From Actinomycetota bacterium (GTDB lineage: Bacteria > Actinomycetota > Acidimicrobiia > Spongiisociales > UBA5794): a DNA stretch of 64,000 nt. Under the pieces are notes generated by a model. The model did not search any database. It was given only the letters and a program-made list of their open reading frames with translations, and was not told the DNA's origin. Positions 53,190 to 61,834 of this stretch are shown here, in pieces (the first letter of the stretch is position 1; every line of letters starts with the position of its first letter). Both the position numbers and the translations under genes were made by a program. The stretch covers positions 37,003 through 101,002 of the forward strand of contig JAADIG010000082.1 of the NCBI GenBank assembly GCA_013151445.1. Direction: 5' to 3'.

Positions 53190-54120
53190 GGGCAGGGCTC
53201 CTTGCCTCTGTGACTGTGATGGCCGGTGGTGGGGTGTTGCCACCCGGCGTGTTCGGGTCTGGTTGACCTCTGATAGGAACATGTGCTTTTGGGCTGGTTC
53301 GATGTGTCTGATGGGTTGTTGGTATGTCTGTGGGTGTTGAACGGCCGCGATGTTGCTCTCGCCAGTGACGCGACCGGGGCACGGAACCGGTGCCGTAACG
53401 TGGTCAAGAAGCGATCACCCTGGCTTGGTAGCAAGGTCACCAACGAGATCTGGGCAGCACTTAACACCCATTCGGTGACGCTACCCGCCGAGGCGACCTG
53501 GAGAGATGTCATCTCGGATGTGGCGGGTGACCTGGATCGTGTCTGGTGTCAACGCAACGAATTCCAAACCGTGATCGAGGAGGTGTTCATGTCGTACCCT
53601 CTTGGGAGGGTTCTGGTGACCCTGTGCGGGTTCGGGTCCAGGACTGGTGCGTGGACCCTCGCCGAGATTGGGGACCGAACAGGTCGCTACCGCATCACGG
53701 CTTGTGTCCTGCGCCGGGTTAGCCCCGTCGATTGGTGATCCGGTACCTCGACCAAAGGATCATTCCATTCCCGAGGCGGGAACCACCGACTCAATAACGC
53801 TGTGTTCCTCGCCGCGTTCGTCGCTACCAGACACGACCCTCACGCTAGGGCCTGCTACCAACGTAAACGTGATGAAGACGAAAACATAACGCTGCCGTCA
53901 TCTGGGTTGCCAGACGCCGCTGCGATCTCATCCTCGCCATGCTCAAAACCGCGGCCCCCTACAACGCCAACCACCAGGAGCTACACAAAGCCGCTCGACA
54001 AAAAGACAGGAACACCCCCCATCGTTGCTAAATGTTGACTGGTCCGCAAAATATTGGGAATTGCCAGGTACGCTCGCATCCACAAAAGGGGGGTTGTCGA
54101 GAGGCGGCCGCAGTGTTCAC
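53190..54120 (+). mobile_element. Decayed IS110-family element (borders uncertain)
   Basis: Contains a broken IS110-type transposase gene and a preceding non-coding stretch (about 53190-53323, including a GTGTTCGGGTCTGGTTGACC-like segment) resembling the 5' non-coding end of IS110 elements, the region that encodes the bridge RNA in active members. No terminal inverted repeats or target duplication were seen, as expected for IS110. Borders are approximate. Confidence 0.65.
53324..54031 (+). pseudogene. IS110-family transposase remnant
   Basis: The ATG at 53324 starts MSVGV, typical of IS110 enzymes, but the frame then shifts to VLNGRDVALASD and most of the N-terminal DEDD domain is deleted. 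The C-terminal domain follows (LVTLCGFGSRTGAWTLAEIGD). A premature TGA at 53736-53738 interrupts it; the same frame continues with SGTSTKGSFHSRGGNHRLNN, then a second shift near 53885 restores NAAVIWVARRRCDLILAML. Stop TAA at 54031. Clearly non-functional. Confidence 0.82.
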
Positions 54121-54152
54121 CGCGGTCGTCTTCTTGTGATCAAGGAGATCTG

Positions 54153-54881
54153 ATGTTCTCGTCTAAGCGTAGACACGCTCTCATCGCCGCACTTGTTGCG
54201 GCGATTCTCATTGTTCCGGCTGCCGTATTCGCCAGCAACGGGTTCGGCGATGTACCGGACAGCGAAATCTTCCACGGGGATATTGAGTGGATGGCCACAA
54301 ACGGCATAACTTCGGGGTGTGGTGGGGGTAACTATTGTCCGGATGACAATGTGTCGCGCGGCCAAATGGCAGCCTTCATGAAACGCCTCGCCACCAAGAA
54401 AGTTGTCAACGCCGCGACCGCAGAGACCGCGGTTAGCGCCACGACAGCCCAGACCGCGGTTAGCGCCACGACAGCTACGACGGCGGGCAACGGCGTCACC
54501 GTGCAGGGTTACTACGATCGCACCGATTTCTACGTCGACGGATTCTCGACGTTTACCAATCCGTCGGTAGGGGTGTACTGCTTGGGTCTCGACCCGGCAC
54601 TTGGGATTGAGATCACTGATGTCGTCGTCCAGTTGACCGTCGAATGGGGATCCAGTGTTGGGTCGGACCTCTCAGCATTCTGGTGGCGAGGCTCAGGTAG
54701 TTGCCCGCTGGACAACATCGAGGTGAGGACGTACGAATTCGCCTCTTCGGGAGGCAGTGTCACGGGTGTCCAGCTATCCTCAGGCGTGGCTTTTGTGGTC
54801 TCGGTGTGGGAGACGCCCGGACTCATCAACCTGACTGCTCCTGTGTCGGTCGTCACCGACATCGATACCAACGGCTCATAA
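54153..54881 (+). CDS. S-layer-homology-like secreted protein
   Basis: 242 residues. Signal peptide (LIAALVAAILIVPAAVFAS), then one SLH-like repeat FGDVPDSEIFHGDIEWMATNGITSGCGGG with NYCPDDNVSRGQMAAFMKRLA, the Cys-containing type common in Acidimicrobiia. A 27-nt tandem repeat (54424-54477) codes AVSATTAQT/AVSATTATT, followed by a beta-rich C-terminal domain of unknown type. Good AAGGAG upstream of ATG 54153. Cell-wall attachment is inferred. Confidence 0.85.
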   Translation: MFSSKRRHALIAALVAAILIVPAAVFASNGFGDVPDSEIFHGDIEWMATNGITSGCGGGNYCPDDNVSRGQMAAFMKRLATKKVVNAATAETAVSATTAQTAVSATTATTAGNGVTVQGYYDRTDFYVDGFSTFTNPSVGVYCLGLDPALGIEITDVVVQLTVEWGSSVGSDLSAFWWRGSGSCPLDNIEVRTYEFASSGGSVTGVQLSSGVAFVVSVWETPGLINLTAPVSVVTDIDTNGS

Positions 54882-54902
54882 CAAGTCCACGATTCATTGG
54901 GA

Positions 54903-54934
54903 TTCGGGGGTGTCGCATCGGCGGCACCCCCGAA
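54903..54934 (+). terminator. Hairpin, possible terminator
   Basis: 14-bp stem (54903-54916 with 54921-54934, TTCGGGGGTG...) and ATCG loop just after the SLH-like gene. It lacks a T tract, so termination is only possible. Confidence 0.55.
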
Positions 54935-55136
54935 CCTGTCTAGCGGTGAACGACCAGGTCGGGAAAAGCTGTCACAGGCGGTCGTGATGCCGACAGAGAT
55001 GCACATGTCGCTCACTACTGTCGTTGAGACTGCCGTACCGACAAGAGCCAAGACTCCGAAGAAGAAGGATCCTTGATGGACACAGGTCGATTCACAACAC
55101 GTATGGTTCCGTACGGTGAGAAGGTGGCGGTCATCA

Positions 55137-55850
55137 ATGTCTGCTAACCGTTCCGTCACGAAGACTTTCGCTGGCGTCGGGCCAGTACCGATGGCCGTGC
55201 GCGTCTTTATGATCGGTACGGCCGTGATGGCGGCCCTGGCACTCACGGGATTTGTTCTCGGCACGGACTGGCAACTCGTCAAACTTGGCGAAGAGAACAA
55301 CATTCCGACATGGTTTTCGTCCGTGCAGCTCTTTGCTATCGCGGTGGTACTGAGTCCGATCGTCGTTCGAGACGCCCAGCGGAACAGGCCACGAAGCTGG
55401 ATACTTGGCGTTGTTCCAGGACTCTTTGCGTTTCTCTCTCTCGATGAAGTCGCGATGATTCACGAACGAATTGGTGCTGCACTCAAGACCGATTTGGGTG
55501 TCGGCACCGGGCTCCGCACAGGCCCCTGGATGCTGGTGTTTCTGCCTCTGGTGGGTGTACTGGTTCTGATCTCTGCCGTAGTGTTCTGGCCTTATCTGCG
55601 CGGCCGCCGGGATGTTCTCGTGCTGGCCGTTGCCGGTCTGTTCTTGTACGGGCTTGCTGCCGCCGGATTCGAGGGGATCGCCAACTTCGTAGCCGAGGAC
55701 TCTCTCGTCACCAAACTGCTCGGTTTCATTGAAGAAATCGGCGAAATGTTGGCTGCCAACATCATCTTCTGGGCGGCACTAGTCGTCGTAGGTCATGAGG
55801 GTGTCCGACTCGAACTCGGTGCGCGTCGCTCGAAGACGATCGCCGTCTGA
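55137..55850 (+). CDS. Polytopic membrane protein of unknown function
   Basis: 237 residues with about six transmembrane helices. Acidic and histidine residues recur at helix ends: FLSLDEVAMIHERIG, then GFEGIANFVAED and FIEEIGEMLAAN, suggesting a metal or proton site inside the membrane, as in diiron membrane proteins. No family is recognised. The open frame reaches 55116; ATG 55137 is preferred. Confidence 0.7.
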   Translation: MSANRSVTKTFAGVGPVPMAVRVFMIGTAVMAALALTGFVLGTDWQLVKLGEENNIPTWFSSVQLFAIAVVLSPIVVRDAQRNRPRSWILGVVPGLFAFLSLDEVAMIHERIGAALKTDLGVGTGLRTGPWMLVFLPLVGVLVLISAVVFWPYLRGRRDVLVLAVAGLFLYGLAAAGFEGIANFVAEDSLVTKLLGFIEEIGEMLAANIIFWAALVVVGHEGVRLELGARRSKTIAV

Positions 55851-55853
55851 CGG

Positions 55854-56552
55854 TCAGAGACCGAGCTGCTCGGCCGTCAGTGTGAGCATGTGATCGAAGT
55901 ACGCAGCGTTGTCGTCGACGACGTTGTTGAAATGTCCGAACATTTCCTGGCTGATTGTGCCGATGATGAGGCTCCAGGACATCAATCCAAGCATCAATGT
56001 TGGGGCAGGTAGGCCCATATCGAACCGAGCGCTGGTCTCTTCGAGGTCGGCACGGACGACGTCCGGCATCTTCGTAATCCCAACGCCAGTAACCGCGGGG
56101 TCGGTTCCTGCTTCGATACCGACGGTCAGAAGCAGGGTGCTTACTCTGGTTGCCGGCAAAATCGTGTCCTCGGGAGCTTCATATCCGGGAATCGGCGTGC
56201 CGTAGATCAACATGTATTCGTGAGAATTACGAAGAGCCCAATCTCGTACGGCATGCCCGATGGTCGTGAAACGACGTTTCAGATCCCGCCGATCGACCGC
56301 TTGTTCCGCCTCTTCGGCCGTCTCTCCCAGTGAGTTGTACGCGTCGATGATCAACTGTGTGATCAGGGCGTCCCGGCTGGGAAAGTACCGGTAGATCGCA
56401 GAAGAAGACATTCCGAGTTCGCGGGTAATTGCACGCATTGAGAGCGCCGCAGCCCCCGCTTCTGCGAGTTGGCTTCGAGCAGCCCTGAGGACTTCCTCGG
56501 TGATCTCGGCACGCACGCGGGAGCGTGCTGTTGTTGGAGCGTTGTCGGCCAT
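55854..56552 (-). CDS. TetR-family transcriptional regulator (WHG-type C-terminal domain)
   Basis: 232 residues from ATG 56552. Helix-turn-helix LSMRAITRELGMSSSAIYRYFPSRDALITQLI (about 38-69) and a C-terminal domain of the TetR_C WHG type (RDWALRNSHEYMLIYGTPIPGYEAP). It is divergent from a broken oxidoreductase gene; three inverted repeats with GCTCT half-sites lie between them, marking a probable operator region for both. Confidence 0.92.
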   Translation of the reverse strand: MADNAPTTARSRVRAEITEEVLRAARSQLAEAGAAALSMRAITRELGMSSSAIYRYFPSRDALITQLIIDAYNSLGETAEEAEQAVDRRDLKRRFTTIGHAVRDWALRNSHEYMLIYGTPIPGYEAPEDTILPATRVSTLLLTVGIEAGTDPAVTGVGITKMPDVVRADLEETSARFDMGLPAPTLMLGLMSWSLIIGTISQEMFGHFNNVVDDNAAYFDHMLTLTAEQLGL

Positions 56553-56593
56553 ACGTTCATTGTTGCCGAAATGGAGAGCGGCGGCAAGAAAGG

Positions 56594-56647
56594 AGAGCAC
56601 TGCTCTTGCTCTTATGAGAGCAATGCACCATACTGTGAGCACTGCTC
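56594..56647. promoter_or_regulatory. Cluster of three inverted repeats, probable TetR operators
   Basis: AGAGCACTGCTCT (56594-56606), TTGCTCT-TATG-AGAGCAA (56606-56623) and GAGCACTGCTC (56637-56647) share the same half-site. They fill the gap between the divergent tetR and oxidoreductase genes. Binding by the adjacent TetR protein is inferred. Confidence 0.78.
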
Positions 56648-56679
56648 TCGTAACAGGAGGGCTCGTTGAAAGGAATCTC

Positions 56680-57607
56680 ATGGGAACACACCTCGTCGTC
56701 GGAGCCGGTCCGACCGGTGCGGGCACCGCTCGCAAACTTGCGGATCAGGGTGATCATCGCAACTCGATCCGGAACCGGTGCTGACCATCCTGGCGTCGAA
56801 GCGCGCAGTGTTGATGCAAATGACATGGAGGCTCTTGCCGGGCTCGCCCGGTCCGTTGATGTCGTCTATAGCTGCGTCAATCCTCCCTATCACTCGTGGC
56901 CGACCGATTGGCCACCGCTTGCGAACGCACTCCTGGGTGCCGCACAGAGGCACGAAGCGGTATTGGTGACCATGAGCAATCTCTATGGGTATGGTCCCGT
57001 CGATCGACCTATGACGGAGGACCTTCCCTTGGCGGCAACCTACCCGAAGGGGCAGGTTCGTGCACAGATGTGGAAGGACGCCCTCGCGGCTCACGATGCA
57101 GGTCGCGTTCGCGTCACCGAGGCGCGGGCTTCGGACTTTTTCGGACCCGGAGTCGGACAGTCGGCACACATGGGTTCGCGGATGGTGGATCGGGCCCTCG
57201 CCGGGAAGACGGTATCCGTCGTTGGAGACCCCGACGTGGTGCATAGCTGGACCGCGATGGACGATGTCACGACGATGCTCACTCTCCTGGGTACGGATGA
57301 GCGGGCGTGGGGACGGGCATGGCACGTACCGACGGCACCAGGGGTTTCGCAACGCGATCTCATTCATCAGCTGTGTTCGATCGCCGGAGTTGATCCCGTG
57401 AAGGTCCGCGGGTACTCGTCCTTCGAACTCTGGCTGGCTGGCGTCTTTTCGAAGAGCATTCGTGAGGTTGGTGATGTTCTCTATCAACTGGAGAAACCGT
57501 TCATCATTGATTCCTCCGACACGACAGCGACGTTTGGGATTGAGCCGACGCCGACGCGAGACGTGCTCACGGCTATTGTCGAACAAACGTTGGTGTCGTC
57601 GGTATGA
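56680..57607 (+). pseudogene. Frameshifted NAD-dependent epimerase/oxidoreductase
   Basis: Short-chain epimerase-like protein of about 310 residues. ATG 56680 starts the Rossmann strand MGTHLVVGAGPTGAGTARKLADQG in one frame. The continuation RVIIATRSGTGADHPGVEARSVDAND lies in another frame from about 56745, and the rest reads through to 57607 (VVYSCVNPPYH, TMSNLYGYGPVDRPMTEDLPL, WTAMDDVTTML). The shift lies between 56745 and 56755 and cuts the NAD-binding motif from the body. It is either a real inactivation or a sequence error. Confidence 0.82.
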
Positions 57608-57664
57608 CTGCGGCACGTACGACACGTAACTACTGACGGTGAGGGGTACGGAGGAGTCCAGTCC

Positions 57665-58144
57665 ATGATCGAAGTTCGCAAGGCCGAACGTGGTGACGCC
57701 CAGACGATCCTTCGTTTCATCTGCGAGCTTGCGGACTATGAGAAGGCCGCAGACGAAGTAGTGGCGACGGTTCAAACCATCGAGCAGTCGCTCTTCGGAC
57801 CCGATGCGGTTGCTCACGCCGTGATCTGTACCCGGGATGGTGCGACGATCGGGTTCGCCGTCTACTTCTTCAACTACTCAACCTGGCTTGGAAAGCGGGG
57901 GCTGTTCCTGGAGGACCTCTACGTGAACCCGAGCCACCGCGGCAGCGGTGCAGGTAAGGAACTCCTGAGCCACCTTGCGGGCATCGCGGTGTCACACGGC
58001 TGTGAGCGTTTCGAGTGGAACGTACTTACCTGGAACGAACCTGCGATTGCCTTCTATGATTCATCGGGTGCAATCGCCCAGTCGGAGTGGGTCGGGTATC
58101 GCATCAGTGGCGAAGCGCTGAGTGCGCTCGCTCGCGGTGACTGA
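57665..58144 (+). CDS. GNAT-family N-acetyltransferase (SAT-like)
   Basis: 159 residues resembling diamine/thialysine acetyltransferases: IEVRKAERGDAQTILRFICELADYEKAADEV at the start, then FAVYFFNYSTWLGKRGLFLEDLYVNPSHRGSGAGKELLSHLA (acetyl-CoA loop) and WNVLTWNEPAIAFYDSSGA. Polyamines or small amines are likely substrates. Confidence 0.9.
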   Translation: MIEVRKAERGDAQTILRFICELADYEKAADEVVATVQTIEQSLFGPDAVAHAVICTRDGATIGFAVYFFNYSTWLGKRGLFLEDLYVNPSHRGSGAGKELLSHLAGIAVSHGCERFEWNVLTWNEPAIAFYDSSGAIAQSEWVGYRISGEALSALARGD

Positions 58145-58218
58145 GGTCCAGCGGTTTCGCGGTCTCGCCCGATCCGTCCGTCGCGGTTACACTCGCACCG
58201 CAACTAAAGAGCACCCCT

Positions 58219-58239
58219 GTCTCCGGAAATCCCGGAGAC
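58219..58239 (+). promoter_or_regulatory. Hairpin in the rpsF leader
   Basis: 8-bp stem GTCTCCGG/CCGGAGAC with a 5-nt loop, 34 nt upstream of rpsF. It could be part of an S6-S18 autoregulatory RNA, as known from rpsF leaders of other bacteria, or a simple leader stem. A consensus S6-S18 site was not verified. Confidence 0.45.
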
Positions 58240-58273
58240 CTGTCACCACACGTGACTGTCCGAAGGAGGAAAC

Positions 58274-58561
58274 TTGCGAAAGTATGAGTTAATGGTCATC
58301 CACCGCCCGGCAACGGACGAGGATGACGTCCGGAGTCACATCGAAGAGGTCAACAAGGCCATTTCTGACATCGGCACACTTACCAGCACGGATTTCTGGG
58401 GGAAGCGTCGCTTTGCCTACGAAATCGAGAAGGTCAGCGAAGGCTTCTATTCGGTCTTCGATTTCGAGGGCGACAACGATCTGTTGGACTCCCTCAATCG
58501 TTCTCTCACACTGCACGACGCAGTCATGCGGCACAAAATCGTGCGCCTGGATGAGAACTAA
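58274..58561 (+). CDS. rpsF: 30S ribosomal protein S6
   Basis: 95 residues, RKYELMVIHRPATDEDDV through DFWGKRRFAYEIEKVSEGFYSVFDF, the conserved S6 fold. The start codon is TTG with a strong AGGAGG 4 nt upstream. First gene of the rpsF-ssb-rpsR-rplI-dnaB operon. Confidence 0.96.
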   Translation: MRKYELMVIHRPATDEDDVRSHIEEVNKAISDIGTLTSTDFWGKRRFAYEIEKVSEGFYSVFDFEGDNDLLDSLNRSLTLHDAVMRHKIVRLDEN

Positions 58562-58653
58562 CCAACTTGTGTCATACCCCCGGTTCATAGTGGGACCTAT
58601 GCGGATCGGTACCACACGGCCACGTTGGGCGAAGAGAGAGAAGTGAGTTCAGT

Positions 58654-59109
58654 ATGAGTGGAAATAGCGTAACCCTCGTTGGCAACCTGGTCGATGATCC
58701 CGAACTGCGGTTTACCCCGTCCGGTGCGGCCATGGCGAAGATTCGTTTCGCCGTCAATCGACGGTATCAGGTGAATAACGAGTGGCAAGAAGAGACCAGT
58801 TTCTTCACCGGAACCTGCTGGCGTGACATGGCCGAGAATGCCGCGGAATCCCTTACCAAGGGAATGCGTGTGATTGTCACCGGTCGTCTCGAACAGCGCA
58901 CCTGGGAAACCCAGGAAGGCGATAAACGTTCGGTCGTCGAAGTTCGCATTGACGAGATTGGACCATCGATTCGGTGGGCAACTGCCGTCGTGACCCGTAC
59001 ACCGCGTCAGGGCGGAGGCGATTTCGGTGGGGGCGGGGGAAATGCACCCTCGATTCCCGCAGCGCCGGTTGTGAAAAACGACTTCGGTCCCGACGAAGCC
59101 CCGTTCTAG
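58654..59109 (+). CDS. ssb: Single-stranded DNA-binding protein
   Basis: 151 residues: OB fold (SVTLVGNLVDDPELRFTPSGAAMAKIRFAVNRRY, then FFTGTCWRDMAENAAESLTKGMRVIVTGRLEQ), a Gly-rich linker and the acidic tip DFGPDEAPF that recruits partner proteins. Placed between rpsF and rpsR as in most bacteria. Confidence 0.96.
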   Translation: MSGNSVTLVGNLVDDPELRFTPSGAAMAKIRFAVNRRYQVNNEWQEETSFFTGTCWRDMAENAAESLTKGMRVIVTGRLEQRTWETQEGDKRSVVEVRIDEIGPSIRWATAVVTRTPRQGGGDFGGGGGNAPSIPAAPVVKNDFGPDEAPF

Positions 59110-59128
59110 ATTTCAATAGGAGGACCCT

Positions 59129-59404
59129 ATGGCTCCGCGTAGCCGTAACAACAACAACAAACGTCGGCGTCCCACGGCCGCCGACAGTCGTCGCAAGAAG
59201 AAAGTCTGTCAGTTCTGCAAGGAGAAAGACCTTGCCATTGACTACAAAGAAACCGCGCTTCTTCGGAAGTTCGTCTCCGACCGTGGCAAGATCCGTGCCC
59301 GTCGAGTGACCGGGCTGTGCGCTCTTCACCAGCGCCAGATCGCAAACGCTGTCAAGAACGCTCGCGAGATGGCCTTGCTGCCCTACACCCAGGTGCGCCA
59401 GTAA
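59129..59404 (+). CDS. rpsR: 30S ribosomal protein S18 (zinc-binding type)
   Basis: 91 residues with the S18 core [25 protein letters not shown]. The N-terminal CQFC and later CALH residues form a possible zinc site, the C+ form often found in actinobacteria. Its stop overlaps the rplI start (TAATG). Confidence 0.95.
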   Translation: MAPRSRNNNNKRRRPTAADSRRKKKVCQFCKEKDLAIDYKETALLRKFVSDRGKIRARRVTGLCALHQRQIANAVKNAREMALLPYTQVRQ

Positions 59405-59850
59405 TGAAGATCATTCTTATCAAGGATGTGAAGGAGCTTGGTGGCAAGGGAGAGATCGTTGACGTGTCCAAGGGATACGCCCGCAACTACCTGCTGCCGA
59501 AGAAGTTCGGCGTGCTTGCAACCGACGGTGCGCTTGCTCAGGCGGACGAGATGCGTCGCGCTGCCGAGGAGACCGAGCGTGTCGCCAAGGCTGCGGCCGA
59601 GCAGATGGCTCAGACGTTGGTAGGCCAACGAATCGTCGTCGCCGCTCGCTCGGGTGACGAAGGCAAGTTGTACGGGTCAATTGCGCCCCACGACGTTGCG
59701 TTTGCGATCGAGAAGTTCACCGGGGTAACGGTCGATCAGAAGTTCATTCACATCGATACTCCAATTCGAGCAATCGGGATGCACGAGGTCGGCATCAAGC
59801 CGCATTCGGCGGTTGAATTTCGAGTCAGCCTCGACGTCATCCCAGCGTGA
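59404..59850 (+). CDS. rplI: 50S ribosomal protein L9
   Basis: 148 residues: N-terminal [21 protein letters not shown] with the signature GYARNYLLPKKFG, a long central helix, and the C-terminal domain GKLYGSIAPHDVAFAIEKFTG. Start ATG 59404 overlaps rpsR by 1 nt; stop overlaps dnaB by 3 nt. Confidence 0.96.
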   Translation: MKIILIKDVKELGGKGEIVDVSKGYARNYLLPKKFGVLATDGALAQADEMRRAAEETERVAKAAAEQMAQTLVGQRIVVAARSGDEGKLYGSIAPHDVAFAIEKFTGVTVDQKFIHIDTPIRAIGMHEVGIKPHSAVEFRVSLDVIPA

Positions 59851-61205
59851 CCTATCCGTCCGAAGAGCAGGGTGGCCGTTCGCTGAGAACACCACCCAAC
59901 AGTGCCGAGGCCGAGGAATCGGTACTCGGTGCTGTGCTGCTCTCGGCGGAAGCCACAAATGTGGCGCTCGAAAAGCTTCACGCAGAAGATTTCTATCGAC
60001 CCGCCCACCAGCTCATATTCGAGTCGATCACGGTGCTGTTCGATTCCAACGAGCCAATCGATGCCGTGACCGTTGCCGAGCAGCTTCGTCGGTCTGATTC
60101 TCTCGACAAGATTGGTGGGATCGGGTACCTCACCAAACTGCTCGATGCGGTGCCAGTTGCGTCGTCCATCGAGTACTACGCCGACATCGTCGAGGAACAC
60201 GCGTTGAGGCGGCGCCTCATGAATGCCGGTGGAGAGGTCGCCGGATTCGCCACCAGTATGGACAAACCGATCAATGACGTGCTCGACCTTGCGGAGCAAA
60301 GCGTGTACGCCGTCTCTGACCGACGGGTTGGGTCCGGACTCGCTTTGATCGACCCTCTCCTCGGACAGGCGGTGGAGACCGCCGAACTCCGTGCCCAACA
60401 GGGTGGTGACGTGACCGGTCTGCCAACGGGGTTTCGCGACCTCGACCGAAAGCTGGCTGGTCTTCACAAGTCGAACCTGGTGATCCTCGCGGCACGTCCC
60501 GGCATGGGGAAGACTGCACTGGCGTTGAACATTGCACAGAATGTCGGCTCATCGGGCGAGGCTGTTGCGGTGTTTTCACTGGAGATGAGCCGTGAAGAGA
60601 TTGTCTCTCGAATGTTGTGTGCAGCCGGACGAATTGATTCCCAGAACCTACGCACCGGCAAACTCACCGACCATGATTTTACGAAACTCTCGCAGGCCGC
60701 CAACCAGCTCTATAAGAAGCCGATCTACGTCGATGATTCCCCGGGAATGACCGTGACGGAGATTCGGGCCAAGTCGCGTCGATTGGCTCGCCGCCCAGGT
60801 CTGTCGTTGATTGTGGTCGACTATCTCCAGCTCATGCATGGATCCGGCGCCGAAAACCGGCAACAGGAGATCTCCGCGATCAGTAGAAATCTCAAGAACC
60901 TGGCACGCGAATTGGAAGTACCGGTCCTTGCCCTGTCACAGCTCAACCGGTCATTGGAATCTCGTGAGGATCGCCGGCCGCGTCTTGGAGACCTGCGTGA
61001 GTCGGGTGCCATCGAACAGGATGCCGATGTTGTGATGTTCATCTACCGCCATGAGTATTACCACCCCGAGGACATGGAAACGAAGGGGATCGCCGAAGTC
61101 ATCATCTCCAAACACCGCCAGGGTTCTGTCGGGGGTGTGCAGATGACGTTCTTGCCCGAGTTCACACTCTTCGCGGACATGGGGCGTGACTACCCGGTCA
61201 TGTAG
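59847..61205 (+). CDS. dnaB: Replicative DNA helicase DnaB
   Basis: 452 residues without an intein. N-terminal helical domain (NSAEAEESVLGAVLLSAEA), RecA-like motor with Walker A AARPGMGKTALALNIA, Walker B LIVVDYLQLMHG and the late ISKHRQGSVGGVQMTFLPEFTLFAD. GTG start overlaps rplI. It is the partner of the DciA-type loader at 815-1141, about 59 kb away across the origin. Confidence 0.97.
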   Translation: MTYPSEEQGGRSLRTPPNSAEAEESVLGAVLLSAEATNVALEKLHAEDFYRPAHQLIFESITVLFDSNEPIDAVTVAEQLRRSDSLDKIGGIGYLTKLLDAVPVASSIEYYADIVEEHALRRRLMNAGGEVAGFATSMDKPINDVLDLAEQSVYAVSDRRVGSGLALIDPLLGQAVETAELRAQQGGDVTGLPTGFRDLDRKLAGLHKSNLVILAARPGMGKTALALNIAQNVGSSGEAVAVFSLEMSREEIVSRMLCAAGRIDSQNLRTGKLTDHDFTKLSQAANQLYKKPIYVDDSPGMTVTEIRAKSRRLARRPGLSLIVVDYLQLMHGSGAENRQQEISAISRNLKNLARELEVPVLALSQLNRSLESREDRRPRLGDLRESGAIEQDADVVMFIYRHEYYHPEDMETKGIAEVIISKHRQGSVGGVQMTFLPEFTLFADMGRDYPVM

Positions 61206-61258
61206 CCATGGCGTCGCGTTGTGTGGGCGGTTGTGGCGCCGGTCCTACTGAAACGCTC

Positions 61259-61286
61259 GGGAGCCCAGCCCGGAGGCTGAGCTCCC
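61259..61286. terminator. Bidirectional terminator after dnaB
   Basis: 12-bp stem GGGAGC...GCTCCC (61259-61270 with 61275-61286, one mismatch) with a CGGA loop, followed by a short T run. It sits between dnaB (+) and the convergent DsrE-like gene (-). Confidence 0.75.
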
Positions 61287-61306
61287 TGTTTCCCGAGGAG
61301 GAGTGT

Positions 61307-61822
61307 TTACACAAACACCATTTGGGCGCCTTCGGAGATCTCCATGAAGTTGGCGACATTGATAATGCCCTCTACCTCGTCGAGTAGATCCGCTTCGTCG
61401 AGATGCATCATGTCGACCGACATCTTGCAGGCCCACAAGTGAGCCCCGGAGTCGACGAGTAGCTGCAGGAACTCTGGTACCTCCGGCACATCGAGATCTG
61501 CAATTTGCTTTTTCATTTGGTGCGTCGCCATCGCCGTCATCCCTGGCAGACCGCCAAGGCCTTGTGGCATATGCGTCGCAGGATTACCGAGAATCGTGAA
61601 CTTCAGGTGATCCATCGTTTTCAGGTTGATCATGTCCATCCCCCAGAACGTGAAGAACAGGTGGACTTCGATGCCCTCACCGAGGGCGCCGTTTGCCATG
61701 ATCAGCCCTGGGTACGCCATGTCGAGCGTTCCCTTGGAGAGGATGAAGCAGATCTTGCGATCCGTCTCGTTCGTATCACCGAAGTCGGGGACGGTGGTTG
61801 GGGTTGTGTCGATCGTTGTCAT
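61307..61822 (-). CDS. DsrE/DsrF-family sulfur-relay-like protein
   Basis: 171 residues of the DsrE/peroxiredoxin-like fold: RKICFILSKGTLDMAYPGLIMANGALGEGIEVHLFFTFWGMDMI and LWACKMSVDMM with the conserved redox Cys. Such proteins carry persulfide sulfur to partner enzymes. Good GGAGG upstream; 12 nt after the TusE-like gene, in the same operon. Confidence 0.9.
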   Translation of the reverse strand: MTTIDTTPTTVPDFGDTNETDRKICFILSKGTLDMAYPGLIMANGALGEGIEVHLFFTFWGMDMINLKTMDHLKFTILGNPATHMPQGLGGLPGMTAMATHQMKKQIADLDVPEVPEFLQLLVDSGAHLWACKMSVDMMHLDEADLLDEVEGIINVANFMEISEGAQMVFV

Positions 61823-61834
61823 GTCAGCATCCTC

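Noticed and set aside
54903..54934. Riboswitch or CRISPR-like element
   Set aside because: Single hairpin without repeats or aptamer features; at most a weak terminator.
56678..57817. Long minus-strand frame opposite the epimerase and GNAT genes
   Set aside because: The plus strand has clear family motifs in this interval; the antisense product is low-complexity.
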